Shown here: piece after piece, positions 9,064-17,698 of the stretch
How the letters are laid out: each line of letters begins with the position of its first letter
Position numbering within the stretch: the first letter of the stretch is position 1
Source of the DNA: Syntrophus sp034006265
Lineage (GTDB): Bacteria; Desulfobacterota; Syntrophia; Syntrophales; Syntrophaceae
DNA: 64,000 bases
Assembly (NCBI GenBank): GCA_034006265.1
Contig: JAVETB010000002.1
Span: 31,115 to 95,114 of the forward strand
Direction of reading: 5' to 3'
Made by a program: the position numbers and the translations under genes
Notes under the pieces: generated by a model
Database searches by the model: none
What the model was told of the DNA's origin: nothing
Seen by the model: the letters and a program-made list of their open reading frames with translations, nothing else

Positions 9064-9411
9064 TCGCGGCAGCGCCCACCGAAATCGGCGGACTTGATCA
9101 CCGGATATTGAAACAGCTTGAATCGTTTCCTTTTTTTTGGAAAAAGATTCTCCCCGGCCGTTATCTCAATGCTAATGGCATTCCGTCACGGCGCTCAGCC
9201 AGGAGCGTTCCGGGGGATTCCCTCTTCAGCCCGGACTGTGGTAAAAAGAACACAGTCCGCTTTCAACGCGAAGGGTGTAACGCGGAACGGCTAAAAAATA
9301 TAATAATATTATCAATTGCTTAGAAACGCAGTCCTCGCGAAGTGTGACTTTTTTCTCTGGAACATGTCTTGCTTTATAGGGGTAGCGATCTATTACTGAA
9401 GGACCCTATTT
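9064..9411. other. Intergenic region upstream of lpxC
   Basis: About 350 bases, AT-rich in the last 150, between divergent genes. It must hold the lpxC promoter, but I see no hexamer pair good enough to call. No ribosome site resembling the consensus precedes the lpxC ATG (ACCCTATTT), so translation may depend on a weak site or on structure. Confidence 0.5.
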
Positions 9412-10344
9412 ATGAATTTTCAAAAAACTCTCAAAAATGAACTGACCTGCCAGAGTGTAGGGTTGCATACGGGCAGAAAAATCACCATGACCATCAGACC
9501 CGCGGCCTCTGATGAGGGCATTCTGCTGGTCCGCAGGGACAAGGACCGCTGCCATCGCATAAAGGTCTCCCTGGAAAACGTTACGGACACTACCCTGGCA
9601 ACAACCATCGGCACGAACGGCACAGCGGTTTCCACGGTTGAACACATCCTTTCGGCATTCAGCGGCATGGGCGTGGATAACGCAATTATCGAAGTTGACG
9701 GACCGGAAATTCCGATCATGGATGGCAGCGCCCTTCCATTTGTCGAAATGGTGAAGAAGGCCGGCACCTGCATGCAGGAGAAGTTAAGAAAATACCTGGT
9801 CGTAAAAAAACCCGTTCATGTATCGGAAGGGGAGAGTTACGCGATGTTTGTGCCCTCGGCCTCTTTCGAAATTACATACAGGATCAGGTTTGACCACCCC
9901 TCCATCGGGGTTCAGTCCTATCATCTCATCGTATCGGACGAATCCTACGAACAGGAAATCTGCAATTCCCGGACTTTCGGGTTTTTAAAGGATGTGGAAT
10001 ACCTTCAGGCCAGGGGCCTGGCCCTCGGCGGTTCTCTCAAGAACGCCGTCATCCTGGACGAAACCAGAATCATCAATAAGGAGGGCCTGAGAGCCCCGGA
10101 TGAATTTGTCAAGCACAAGATCCTGGATGCGATCGGGGATCTCTCGCTGACAGGGATGCCCATTATGGGGCATTTTGTAGCCTACAAATCCGGCCACAAA
10201 TTGAATTCCATGCTGTTGAAGGCATTGTTCGAACAGAAGGAGAGCTGGACGACGGCGACGGCTGTCCATATCCAGGAGCCATACGAAGAGCTGAACGCCC
10301 TGGATGCCCCTTCCTACAAAATGCTGAACGCCGTCCACGCGTAA
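9412..10344 (+). CDS. lpxC: UDP-3-O-acyl-N-acetylglucosamine deacetylase
   Basis: 310 residues, normal LpxC length. It catalyses the committed zinc-dependent deacetylation in lipid A synthesis in the cytoplasm. The zinc ligands are visible: His78 in TVEHILSA, His235 and Asp239 in FVKHKILDAIGDL, and the catalytic His262 in SGHKLNS. The start MNFQKTLKNELTCQSVGLHTG matches the family N terminus. It stands alone here, not in an lpx cluster, and converges on rpoD. It shows that the organism makes lipid A. Confidence 0.96.
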   Translation: MNFQKTLKNELTCQSVGLHTGRKITMTIRPAASDEGILLVRRDKDRCHRIKVSLENVTDTTLATTIGTNGTAVSTVEHILSAFSGMGVDNAIIEVDGPEIPIMDGSALPFVEMVKKAGTCMQEKLRKYLVVKKPVHVSEGESYAMFVPSASFEITYRIRFDHPSIGVQSYHLIVSDESYEQEICNSRTFGFLKDVEYLQARGLALGGSLKNAVILDETRIINKEGLRAPDEFVKHKILDAIGDLSLTGMPIMGHFVAYKSGHKLNSMLLKALFEQKESWTTATAVHIQEPYEELNALDAPSYKMLNAVHA

Positions 10345-10358
10345 GGCATTGACCTGAC

Positions 10359-10382
10359 CTCTGCGGTGGAGACGCCGCAGAG
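10359..10382 (+). terminator. GNRA-capped stem-loop after lpxC (no U-tract)
   Basis: CTCTGCGG (10359-10366) pairs with CCGCAGAG (10375-10382). The inner TG/CG pairs extend the stem to about 10 bp, closing on a GAGA tetraloop. It starts 15 bases after the lpxC stop. The sequence after it is not T-rich, so it may be an mRNA 3'-end protection element or a Rho-dependent end rather than a classical terminator. Confidence 0.45.
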
Positions 10383-10528
10383 AACTTCCTCCCAGGATCT
10401 TACCATCCCGATTCCACATCACCGCCCACACCCATGGCGGCATCGCAGGCTCCGCCGCATTGGGGGGCGGCATGGCCGCACCCACTCTGCCCGCGTCGCC
10501 CCGCCGTCATCTTCGCCCGGCAACGGGA

Positions 10529-12274
10529 TTACAGCTGCTTGTTCAACCGCCGCCGGGATGGGTTTCTCAGCTTACGGATGACATTGATCTCGATGGGATC
10601 GGGAATCTCCTCCTCGCTTTCCCCCTCCTCCAGCTCTTCGTCACCGTAATCCATTCTCTCGCTGATTCCGAAACGCATCCGGAGAACCTTTTCTTCCCGG
10701 GGGGTGAGTGTCGACAAGATCTTTCTTGTCTGCTCTGCCAAGTCCATGCTGATTGTTGCTTCTGAAGGCGACATGATCTTCTTGTCCTCAATGAAATCGC
10801 CCAGATGGCTGTCCTCCTCTTCCCCGATGGGCGTTTCCAGCGAGATAGGCTCTTTGGCGATTTTCAGAACCTTTCTCACCTTTTCCAGGGGATACTCCAT
10901 CTTGTTGGCAATCTCGTCGGGACTCGGCTCCCGACCCAGCTCCTGCACCAGATAACGCGAAGTGCGGATCAGCTTGTTGATGGTCTCAATCATGTGCACG
11001 GGAATCCGGATGGTTCGGGCCTGGTCGGCAATCGCCCGGGTGATCGCCTGCCGGATCCACCAGGTTGCATAGGTTGAAAATTTATATCCCCGCTGATATT
11101 CAAACTTATCCACGGCCTTCATCAACCCGATATTGCCTTCCTGGATCAGGTCGAGAAACTGCAGGCCACGGTTCGTATATTTCTTCGCGATACTGACCAC
11201 TAGGCGCAGATTGGCTTCAACGAGCTTCCGCTTGGCCTCCTCGGCCTTTTTTTCGCCGTTCTCGATGTTGAAGAGTATTTTTTTGAAAGCGGTGGTGGAG
11301 TAGCCTGTCTCTCTCGAAATATTCTTGAGCTTTCGATTGGCCTCCCGGATCACGGAATCCGCAGCTTGCAGCTTATCCAGCGTAATGCCGTACTCGCCGC
11401 AGACAACCCGCTCCCCCTCCGGCTCCTTCTTCAGCCGGGCGCAGGCCTTTTCGATCTGCGTGAGAGAAAGGCCTGTTTCATCTTTGCACCTCTGGATATC
11501 CTCCTCGGCCTTTTCCAGTTCGGAAAGGTAGACCTTGATATTGGAAATGAGCTTGTCGATCTGTTTTTTCCCGAACCGGACTTTCCGGCAAACCTTGGTA
11601 ATGGCTTTCTTGTTCTTTTCCAGCTGGATTCTTAAGGCCTTTCTCTCCTCCTCGCCGATGTCCTTCGCCTTGAGCTTCTGAAGAATGACTTCGTTCTTGC
11701 CGTCCAGCATGGCGACTTTGTCGAGCAGCCTTATAACACGCTCCCGCTGGGTATCCTCCTCGACATAGCCGTCTTCATCCTCGAGATTATCAATGACATT
11801 CTTGATGCGGATCTCATCCGTTTTCAGCTTTTTCCCGATATCAACGACGTCCTTTACGGAGGCCTTGACACCGAAGACAGCCCCCATGGCCTCGGAAGCG
11901 CCCTCTTCAATAATCTTGGCAATCTCCACCTCACCCTCGCGGCTCAGCAGTGACACGTAACCCATCTCGCGCAGATACATCTTCACCGGGTCGCCCGTTT
12001 TGCCCACGACGGACATCATATCGATGCTTTCGCCTTCCTTTGCCGCGGGTTCGTGCTCTTCGACGGGGCTCTTCACCAGGATCTTTTCACCCTTTTCCGT
12101 ATCGATGATATCGATGTTCTTTTCTCCAAACAGCATGATGATATCGTCGATCTGATCTGAAGACGTGACGTCGGACGGCAAAAGGTCGTTCACATCGTCA
12201 TACGTCAGGAATCCCTTTTCCTCGCCCAGCGAGATCAACTTTTTAAAGTCTTCTGATTGTATATCTTTTCCCAT
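10529..12274 (-). CDS. rpoD: RNA polymerase sigma factor RpoD with atypical region 4.2
   Basis: 581 residues, sigma70 family. Region 1.1 (about 5-60), region 1.2 (DPVKMYLREMGYVSLLSREGE, near 95-115), a non-conserved region with a helix-rich insert, and regions 2.1-2.4 (NLRLVVSIAKKYTNRGLQFL through FSTYATWWIRQAITRAI) are all intact, as are region 3 and region 4.1 (TPREEKVLRMRFGI). The usual region 4.2 helix-turn-helix (a TLEEVG...VTRERIRQIE-type sequence) is replaced by an acidic stretch (about residues 540-562, GDEELEEGESEEEIPDP); only IEINVIRKLRNPSRRR remains. Neither other frame restores the motif. ATG at 12274 has GGAG 8 bases upstream; a GTG at 12283 is too close. It is the last gene of the yqeY-dnaG-rpoD operon. 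Confidence 0.93.
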   Translation of the reverse strand: MGKDIQSEDFKKLISLGEEKGFLTYDDVNDLLPSDVTSSDQIDDIIMLFGEKNIDIIDTEKGEKILVKSPVEEHEPAAKEGESIDMMSVVGKTGDPVKMYLREMGYVSLLSREGEVEIAKIIEEGASEAMGAVFGVKASVKDVVDIGKKLKTDEIRIKNVIDNLEDEDGYVEEDTQRERVIRLLDKVAMLDGKNEVILQKLKAKDIGEEERKALRIQLEKNKKAITKVCRKVRFGKKQIDKLISNIKVYLSELEKAEEDIQRCKDETGLSLTQIEKACARLKKEPEGERVVCGEYGITLDKLQAADSVIREANRKLKNISRETGYSTTAFKKILFNIENGEKKAEEAKRKLVEANLRLVVSIAKKYTNRGLQFLDLIQEGNIGLMKAVDKFEYQRGYKFSTYATWWIRQAITRAIADQARTIRIPVHMIETINKLIRTSRYLVQELGREPSPDEIANKMEYPLEKVRKVLKIAKEPISLETPIGEEEDSHLGDFIEDKKIMSPSEATISMDLAEQTRKILSTLTPREEKVLRMRFGISERMDYGDEELEEGESEEEIPDPIEINVIRKLRNPSRRRLNKQL

Positions 12275-12326
12275 AACGGTCACTCCATGAATTCGGTGAA
12301 TTATCAGGACAAAAGCCGGGAAAGGC

Positions 12327-14108
12327 CTACAGATCCTTTTCTTCCCTCATTAATCGCTCTTTTTCCATTAAAAGTTTTCGGCCAAGATCTGAATCTCCGG
12401 AGGATTGAGCAGCCGACAGACGTTCCGTCAGGCTTTTATGCCGCTCCTTGTACCAGCGCCTCTTCACCTGCCGGATCATGTCGAAGGAGAGCGACCCCAG
12501 GCTCTCCTTCAAAAAGGGGCTTTCCTGGATCAGCAATTTCACCAATGCCTCCGAACGTTCGGAAGGCTCCAGCCCCTGGAGAAAGGAAAGGGCGCTTTCG
12601 GGAGCCGGGTTTGCCTCCCCGGATACGTAGCGGCCCCAAGCCTCTCCGATGGACTTCAGTTCGCGATCCAGAAAATAGTTCATTGCATGTGCCTCAACGA
12701 CGGAAGGAACAACCGTCGGACATTCCATCATCAGATGAATAAGATTGACTTCCGGTCCGGTCACTCTGTTCTCAGGCGGCCGGGAAGGTGGGGCTTCCTT
12801 GCTTCGTTTTGGAGAAAGCCGCCCATACACTTCTTTTTTCAGGATGTCCTGATCAATGCCCAGCTTCTCCGACACCCGCTTGATAAAGAGATTCCGGTCG
12901 ATGATATCCTCGATCCCGGTTATGAACGCGGCCGCCCGGACAGCAGCTTCACCCCGCTCCTCGAAGGTCGCTCCTCCCCCAATGACGGAGTCGATATAGT
13001 AATCAACGATCGAGGGCGCTTCGTCCACTCTCCGTTCCAGAGCCTCTCCGCCGAAACGGCGGACAAAATCGTCGGGGTCCAGCCCTTCAGGGAGAATGAC
13101 GGCCCTCGCATCCATGTGCGCCGCAACGAACAGCTCCACGCTTCTTGCCAGCGCCTTCTTTCCCGCCTCGTCTGAATCGAAGAGAACGGCGGCCCCCTCG
13201 GCATAACGCTTGATCAAGACGACATGGTCCCTGGTCAGGGCCGTACCCAGCGTCGCCACGACATTCCTGATTCCCGCATCCCAGAGAGCGATCAGATCAA
13301 AATATCCTTCTACGAAGATTCCATAACCCTTCTCTCGTATGGCGTCTCTTGACGAATTCAATCCGTAAAGCTGCCTCCCTTTGCTGTACGCAGCCGATTC
13401 CGGCGAGTTCAGGTACTTCGGCTCGCCGTCCCCCAGGATTCTGCCCCCAAAGGCGATGATCCTTCCTTCCACGTCCTTGACGGGAAACATAAGCCGGTGA
13501 CGGAAGCGATCATACTGGACGTCCGGCCGGTCTTCCTTGACCACAATGAGGCCGGCTTCAGCGGCCATTTTTAATGAAACCTTCTGCTGTTCGAGATGGC
13601 TCTTCAAGTGTCGCCAGCCATCGGAAGCATATCCCAGGCCAAATTCCTTTATGGTGGACTCTTTCAGCCCCCGTTCCTTCAAATAGCACAGCGCAGCCTT
13701 CCCGCCGTGGGATAACAGATTGGCTGTAAAATAGGCTGCTGCAATGTGATTGATTTGGATGATCTGCTCTCTGGCATTGGGTGAATGTTTTCCCCCTCGA
13801 AGAAAAGGAGAAGCAGGAAGAGCGACCCCCGCCCTGTCCGCCAGCAGCTTCAAGGCCTCTGGAAAGGTCGCGTTGTTCAGGCGCATCAAAAAGGCGAAAA
13901 TATCGCCCTTTTCTCCGCAGCCGAAACAATAGAACATCTGTTTTTCACGATTCACCGTGAAAGACGGGGTCTTTTCGTTGTGAAAAGGGCACAGCCCCAG
14001 AAAATTCCTCCCGGCTTTTTTAAGGGAGACATACTCCGATATCAGTTCGACGATATCCAGCCTGCTTTTGATTTCCGCTACCTTGTCCCCGGGCTGAACT
14101 CCTTTCAC
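12327..14108 (-). CDS. dnaG: DNA primase
   Basis: 593 residues. It makes RNA primers at the replication fork. The N-terminal CHC2 zinc domain is visible (Cys40, His43, Cys61, Cys64 in CPFHNEKTPSF and YCFGCGEKGD). The TOPRIM core follows near 250-340: VEGYFDLIALWDAG with its Glu, and VLFDSDEAGKKA with the DxD. The C-terminal DnaB-interaction region is more divergent. The start is GTG at 14108, with CGGAGTGGC about 9 bases upstream. It lies between yqeY (26 bases upstream) and rpoD (about 50 bases downstream), the standard macromolecular-synthesis operon order; rpsU, often first in this operon, is absent here. Confidence 0.96.
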   Translation of the reverse strand: MKGVQPGDKVAEIKSRLDIVELISEYVSLKKAGRNFLGLCPFHNEKTPSFTVNREKQMFYCFGCGEKGDIFAFLMRLNNATFPEALKLLADRAGVALPASPFLRGGKHSPNAREQIIQINHIAAAYFTANLLSHGGKAALCYLKERGLKESTIKEFGLGYASDGWRHLKSHLEQQKVSLKMAAEAGLIVVKEDRPDVQYDRFRHRLMFPVKDVEGRIIAFGGRILGDGEPKYLNSPESAAYSKGRQLYGLNSSRDAIREKGYGIFVEGYFDLIALWDAGIRNVVATLGTALTRDHVVLIKRYAEGAAVLFDSDEAGKKALARSVELFVAAHMDARAVILPEGLDPDDFVRRFGGEALERRVDEAPSIVDYYIDSVIGGGATFEERGEAAVRAAAFITGIEDIIDRNLFIKRVSEKLGIDQDILKKEVYGRLSPKRSKEAPPSRPPENRVTGPEVNLIHLMMECPTVVPSVVEAHAMNYFLDRELKSIGEAWGRYVSGEANPAPESALSFLQGLEPSERSEALVKLLIQESPFLKESLGSLSFDMIRQVKRRWYKERHKSLTERLSAAQSSGDSDLGRKLLMEKERLMREEKDL

Positions 14109-14134
14109 TTTGCCACTCCGTCACGGCCGCACAA

Positions 14135-14584
14135 TCACGAACCGGAAAGCCTCGACTTCAACCGCTCGTTGACCGCCTTGCCGTCCGCCTTTCCCGTCAC
14201 TTTGGGCATCAGGACTTTCATGACCTTCCCCATATCCCTGATGCTGGCCGCCTGGACCTCCTGGATGGCCTTTTCAATCTCGGCATCCAGCTCCTCTTCC
14301 GAGAGCTGCTGGGGCATGAATGCCTGTATCATCTCCAATTCCCGGGATTCCTTCTGAACGAGATCCTCCCTTCCACCGAGCTTGAATTGTTCGATGGAAT
14401 CCCTTCTCTGCTTGGCCATCGATGAGAGCAGCTGCAGGACTTCCGTTTCGTTCAGCTCCCTGTGCAAGTCTATTTCCCTGTTGTGCAGGGCGGCCTTCAT
14501 GAGACGCAGCGTCGAAAGACGCGCCTTGTCCTGCTGCTTCGCCGCCTTCATCAACTCTGTTTCCACGATTTCCTTGAAGCTCAT
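14135..14584 (-). CDS. yqeY: GatB/YqeY domain protein
   Basis: 149 residues, the full length of the YqeY family, which resembles the tRNA-binding tail domain of GatB amidotransferase subunits. It is almost entirely helical, with the typical SRELEMIQAFMPQQLSEEEL segment (about 80-99) and a C-terminal GKVMKVLMPKVTGKADGKAV helix pair. Biochemical role is not settled; an amide- or tRNA-linked function is assumed from the family. It starts the dnaG-rpoD operon, as in many proteobacteria. Confidence 0.92.
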   Translation of the reverse strand: MSFKEIVETELMKAAKQQDKARLSTLRLMKAALHNREIDLHRELNETEVLQLLSSMAKQRRDSIEQFKLGGREDLVQKESRELEMIQAFMPQQLSEEELDAEIEKAIQEVQAASIRDMGKVMKVLMPKVTGKADGKAVNERLKSRLSGS

Positions 14585-14902
14585 TGTTTCTCCCTTTTTC
14601 CGTTCTCTGTTCCGCCATCCCGGGATTTTCCCCTTTTAATCAGGATGAGGATTATTCAAAAGTAAAACAACACACAAGGGCGGACTTGCGTGCTGGAGAT
14701 TAAACGAGGAGTCTCTCTTTGAAAGAAAAGGATCTGTGGCTGCGCCCCTCTGCGGATTTCGAAATCACCATGCCATGAAAGAGCCTGACCTTCACATTAG
14801 GAAGCGGCCAATCCGCGGAGCAGCCAGCCGCGCAGGAATACATCTGAGAATCAATATCGAAGCTAAATTTAATTACTTCTGAAGACTTGTCAACGTCTTT
14901 AT
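14585..14902. other. Intergenic leader region upstream of yqeY-dnaG-rpoD
   Basis: About 320 bases. It holds a candidate minus-strand promoter (14866-14893) and a near-perfect long-range inverted repeat: CTCTGCGGATT at 14748-14758 against AATCCGCGGAG at 14810-14820 (10 of 11 pairs). This would fold in the operon's 5' leader. No open frame or RNA gene is recognisable. Confidence 0.45.
14866..14893 (-). promoter_or_regulatory. Putative promoter of the yqeY-dnaG-rpoD operon
   Basis: On the minus strand a perfect TTGACA (14893-14888), a 16-base spacer and TAAATT (14871-14866, 4/6). It would give a leader of about 275 bases before yqeY. Confidence 0.4.
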
Positions 14903-15250
14903 TTATCCAACTTCATCCCTGAGTTTGCGCCCCCCCAGCACGTGCATATGAAGATGGAAAATGACCTGGCCGCCCTCCGCGTTACAGTTGATGACAACTC
15001 GGAACCCCTTTTCATCAATGGATTTGAGCTTGGCGACTTTCTGGGCTGCGGCCATCAAATTCATGAGATCCGCCATGGAATCGGAGGAAACATCCATCAA
15101 CGTGGAGATGTGGCGCTTGGGGATCACAATGACGTGCACCGGCGCCATGGGGTGAATGTCATCAAAGGCCAGTACGGAATCATCCTCATAAACTCTGGAG
15201 CAGGGAATCTCTCCTCGAATGATCTTGCAGAACAGGCAGTCTTCCGACAT
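14903..15250 (-). CDS. HIT family (HINT-like) nucleotide-binding hydrolase
   Basis: 115 residues. The histidine triad HLHMHVLGGR is visible with His99, His101 and His103, and the N-terminal Cys5/Cys8 pair (CLFC) is typical of the zinc-binding HINT branch. Family members hydrolyse nucleoside phosphoramidates such as AMP-lysine. Cytoplasmic. It is separated by about 205 bases from hisA and by about 320 bases from yqeY, so it is probably a single-gene unit. Confidence 0.93.
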   Translation of the reverse strand: MSEDCLFCKIIRGEIPCSRVYEDDSVLAFDDIHPMAPVHVIVIPKRHISTLMDVSSDSMADLMNLMAAAQKVAKLKSIDEKGFRVVINCNAEGGQVIFHLHMHVLGGRKLRDEVG

Positions 15251-15455
15251 GGTGCGCTCTCCTTCTTTTATAAAACATTCCGGTGGATTTCAGGTTTACG
15301 GTCTCTTCCTTTCCCGCCGTTTTCCTCTTCCGCCCGCTTCAGAGCCAGGGGGGTCAAGCCGGGCAGATGGAGGCAATGCAGGTTCATTTCGGGCGCGGTC
15401 CGGAAAATGGAAGGGGCTGCCGGAGGAAGGGACACGCTGATCGCACCCCGGGCTT

Positions 15456-16184
15456 TCAGACCTGCTTCGTCAGGCGGATCGCCTCTTCAAGGGAAATGGC
15501 GCCTGAATAGAGGGCCTTGCCGACAATAACGCCCGAAATGCCCGCCTCTTCCAGGGGAAGGAGCTTTTTGATGTCTTCGAGGGTCGCGACTCCACCAGAG
15601 GCGATCACCGGGATTTCAATCTCTTCGGCCAGGCTTTTCGTAGCATCCACGTTTACCCCGGTCTGCATCCCGTCCCTGCTGATATCGGTGTAGACCACGG
15701 CGGCCACGCCGCGGTTTTCGTAGGACTTTGCCAGCTCCGAAGCCGTCATTTCACTTTGCTCCGTCCAGCCCTCGACGGCAACCTTCCCGTTGGCCGCATC
15801 GATGCCGAGGATGATGCGCCCCGGGAACATTTCACAGGCTTTATACACAAGCACACGATCCTTGAGGGCGGCCGTTCCCAGAATCACCCACTGCACCCCC
15901 ATATCCAGGTAGCTCTTTGCGGTCGCCAGGTCTCGGATTCCGCCTCCGATTTCCACGGGGAGGGAGACCTCCCTGACGATTTGACGGATGATCCTGGCAT
16001 TGACCGGTGCGCCTGCAACCGATCCGTCGAGGTCCACCAGGTGCAGGCGTTCGGCACCTTTCTCGCGCCACAACCGCGCCATCTCCGCAGGGTGGTCGGA
16101 GTATACCGTGACTCGGTTAAAGTCTCCCTGAAGGAGCCGTACGCATTTTCCATCCTTCAGATCTATTGCAGGAATAATAACCAC
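15456..16184 (-). CDS. hisA: Phosphoribosylformimino-AICAR ribotide isomerase
   Basis: 242 residues, a (beta/alpha)8 barrel that catalyses the Amadori rearrangement at step four of histidine synthesis. Visible: MVIIPAIDLKDG with catalytic Asp8, the phosphate loops GGGIRD (near 80) and ASGGV (near 200), and GIDAANGKVAVEGW with the second catalytic Asp near residue 128. It is the last gene of the minus-strand his group in this window, separated from the lipoprotein gene by about 110 bases. HisF and HisH are not in the window. Confidence 0.96.
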   Translation of the reverse strand: MVIIPAIDLKDGKCVRLLQGDFNRVTVYSDHPAEMARLWREKGAERLHLVDLDGSVAGAPVNARIIRQIVREVSLPVEIGGGIRDLATAKSYLDMGVQWVILGTAALKDRVLVYKACEMFPGRIILGIDAANGKVAVEGWTEQSEMTASELAKSYENRGVAAVVYTDISRDGMQTGVNVDATKSLAEEIEIPVIASGGVATLEDIKKLLPLEEAGISGVIVGKALYSGAISLEEAIRLTKQV

Positions 16185-16296
16185 TTCGGAAAGCCCTCTC
16201 AGAAATTAACGGATTCGACACGGCCGGGCCTTGACGCCCTTTGGAGGACCCTTCAACCAGGCCCGCTGGAAAATGCCGACTTGGAGACAGAAGCCG

Positions 16297-17007
16297 CTAG
16301 TGCGCACATGGAAAGGTCTCAAGCATTCCCGCCGCACCTTCGTCCGTGAGCTCCCTGGCTGTCAGCCAGCGGCCCCGCTCCTTGTAAAAGGCAAAAAGCT
16401 GGAAGATGTTTTCCATCAGCGACGTCTGAGTTTTGTCAAACTTGCCCCTCCAGATCAGTGAGCCGTCGCGGACATCGATGAGATGCAGGGCAAAGGCGAC
16501 CGAGGCGGCCTGATCCGTCCCGTAAGCGTAACCTTTGCGCTCCCGGAAACGATAGACATGGCCATACAGGATCGCATCCGCGCCCAGCTCCCGCCCGACC
16601 TTGCCCAGGGAGGCCTTCAGGGAATCCTTCAGGAAATTCGAGGAAATCCGCTGGTATACCCCCTGAGCTCTCTCCGGCGGAACGATTTCGAATTTTCCCG
16701 TCTTCTCAAGCCGCGACAGGACAACTTCCTCCACGACCCTTTCGGCCTGAGGCTCGACACTGCCGAGAGTCACAACGGCGCCGCAAACCTCGCAACGCAC
16801 CGTATTGTCCACGGCTTCATCCGAATCGAGCTTCTGGATGGGGAAAACGGCGATGCGATGAACCTTGATCGGCTCATCCTTCGCATAGGTTTTCGTTGAA
16901 AGATTGTGCTGAGCGCAACCGATGAGAAATACAGACAGGATGACAGCGACCAGGAGGCAGGCAGCCGCAGGTCTCCTTGCTTTCAATAGGATAAATAAAG
17001 TCCCCAT
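16297..17007 (-). CDS. Putative lipoprotein inside the his operon
   Basis: 236 residues from ATG 17007, chosen because GGGGAGAGG lies just upstream and because it gives a clean signal peptide. Upstream in-frame codons (to 17067) would overlap hisB. Signal peptide with an arginine pair, hydrophobic core and lipobox LIGC, so Cys31 would be lipidated. The mature part looks like the LpoB/GNA1162/TolB-N type alpha-beta fold: KVHRIAVFPIQ, a helix, LGADAILYGHVYRFRER, VAFALHLIDVRDGSLIW. A CEVC pair near residue 71 is unusual. Likely attached to the outer membrane on the periplasmic side. Its role is unknown; nothing links it to histidine synthesis apart from position. Confidence 0.75.
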   Translation of the reverse strand: MGTLFILLKARRPAAACLLVAVILSVFLIGCAQHNLSTKTYAKDEPIKVHRIAVFPIQKLDSDEAVDNTVRCEVCGAVVTLGSVEPQAERVVEEVVLSRLEKTGKFEIVPPERAQGVYQRISSNFLKDSLKASLGKVGRELGADAILYGHVYRFRERKGYAYGTDQAASVAFALHLIDVRDGSLIWRGKFDKTQTSLMENIFQLFAFYKERGRWLTARELTDEGAAGMLETFPCAH

Positions 17008-17038
17008 TTCCTCTCCCCGTGACGGCATAAATGTTACC

Positions 17039-17632
17039 TTACAAGCAGCCTTTTGTGGATAGCACACCGGAAATCCTGCTGTCGGTGGTTACGGCCATGC
17101 TCAATGCACGGGCAAAGGCCTTGAAGATGGCTTCTGTAATGTGATGGTTATTTTCACCATAAAATACATTGATATGCAAGGTGATTCCACTATGATCTGA
17201 AAAAGACTTGAAAAATTCCTTGATCAGCTGAAGGTCGAACCCCCCTGCCCTTGCACCAGGAGAAAATTCGACGCGGTACACTAGGTAAGGCCTTCCCGAA
17301 ACATCCACGGTCACGGAGCACAAGGTCTCGTCCATCGGTACGGTCGCTGTTCCATAACGGGTCATGCCGGTTTTGTCGCCCACGGCATCCTTCAATGCCT
17401 GCCCCAGGCAGATGCCCATGTCTTCCACAAGGTGGTGGTCATCGATCTCGGTATCCCCCCGACCCTTGATCGTCAGATCAAAAAGCCCATGCCGGGCGAA
17501 GAGGGTCAGCATATGATCGAAAAATGGGACCGAGGTGTCGATGGCGCCCCGGGCGCTGCCGTCGAGATTGATTTCCACAGAAATGTCGGTCTCCGAGGTG
17601 CTTCTTTGAACCCTAGCCTGTCTTGCTGTCAT
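17039..17632 (-). CDS. hisB: Imidazoleglycerol-phosphate dehydratase
   Basis: 197 residues from the ATG at 17632; TTG at 17647 is also in frame and the ribosome site (AAAGGAG) could serve either, so the start is uncertain. It is the monofunctional dehydratase, without the histidinol-phosphatase half found in E. coli. The two manganese-binding motifs are present: DTSVPFFDHML and EIDDHHLVEDMGICLG in the first half, SDHSGITLH and GENNHHITEAIFKAFA in the second. It acts at step six of histidine synthesis. It lies 51 bases upstream... downstream of hisG in transcription order and 31 bases before the lipoprotein gene, so the three are probably co-transcribed. Confidence 0.96.
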   Translation of the reverse strand: MTARQARVQRSTSETDISVEINLDGSARGAIDTSVPFFDHMLTLFARHGLFDLTIKGRGDTEIDDHHLVEDMGICLGQALKDAVGDKTGMTRYGTATVPMDETLCSVTVDVSGRPYLVYRVEFSPGARAGGFDLQLIKEFFKSFSDHSGITLHINVFYGENNHHITEAIFKAFARALSMAVTTDSRISGVLSTKGCL

Positions 17633-17698
17633 TGCTCCCGTCAACACTCCTTTCCCGTCCTTGCCCGTTCGTCTCCGGCCTGTCCGTTCCCGCTGCCC

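Noticed and set aside
10529..10680. Frameshift as the cause of the odd RpoD tail
   Set aside because: One other frame hits a stop at once and the remaining one reads WITVTKSWRRG..., neither giving the region 4.2 motif; the frame stays open to a normal-looking end.
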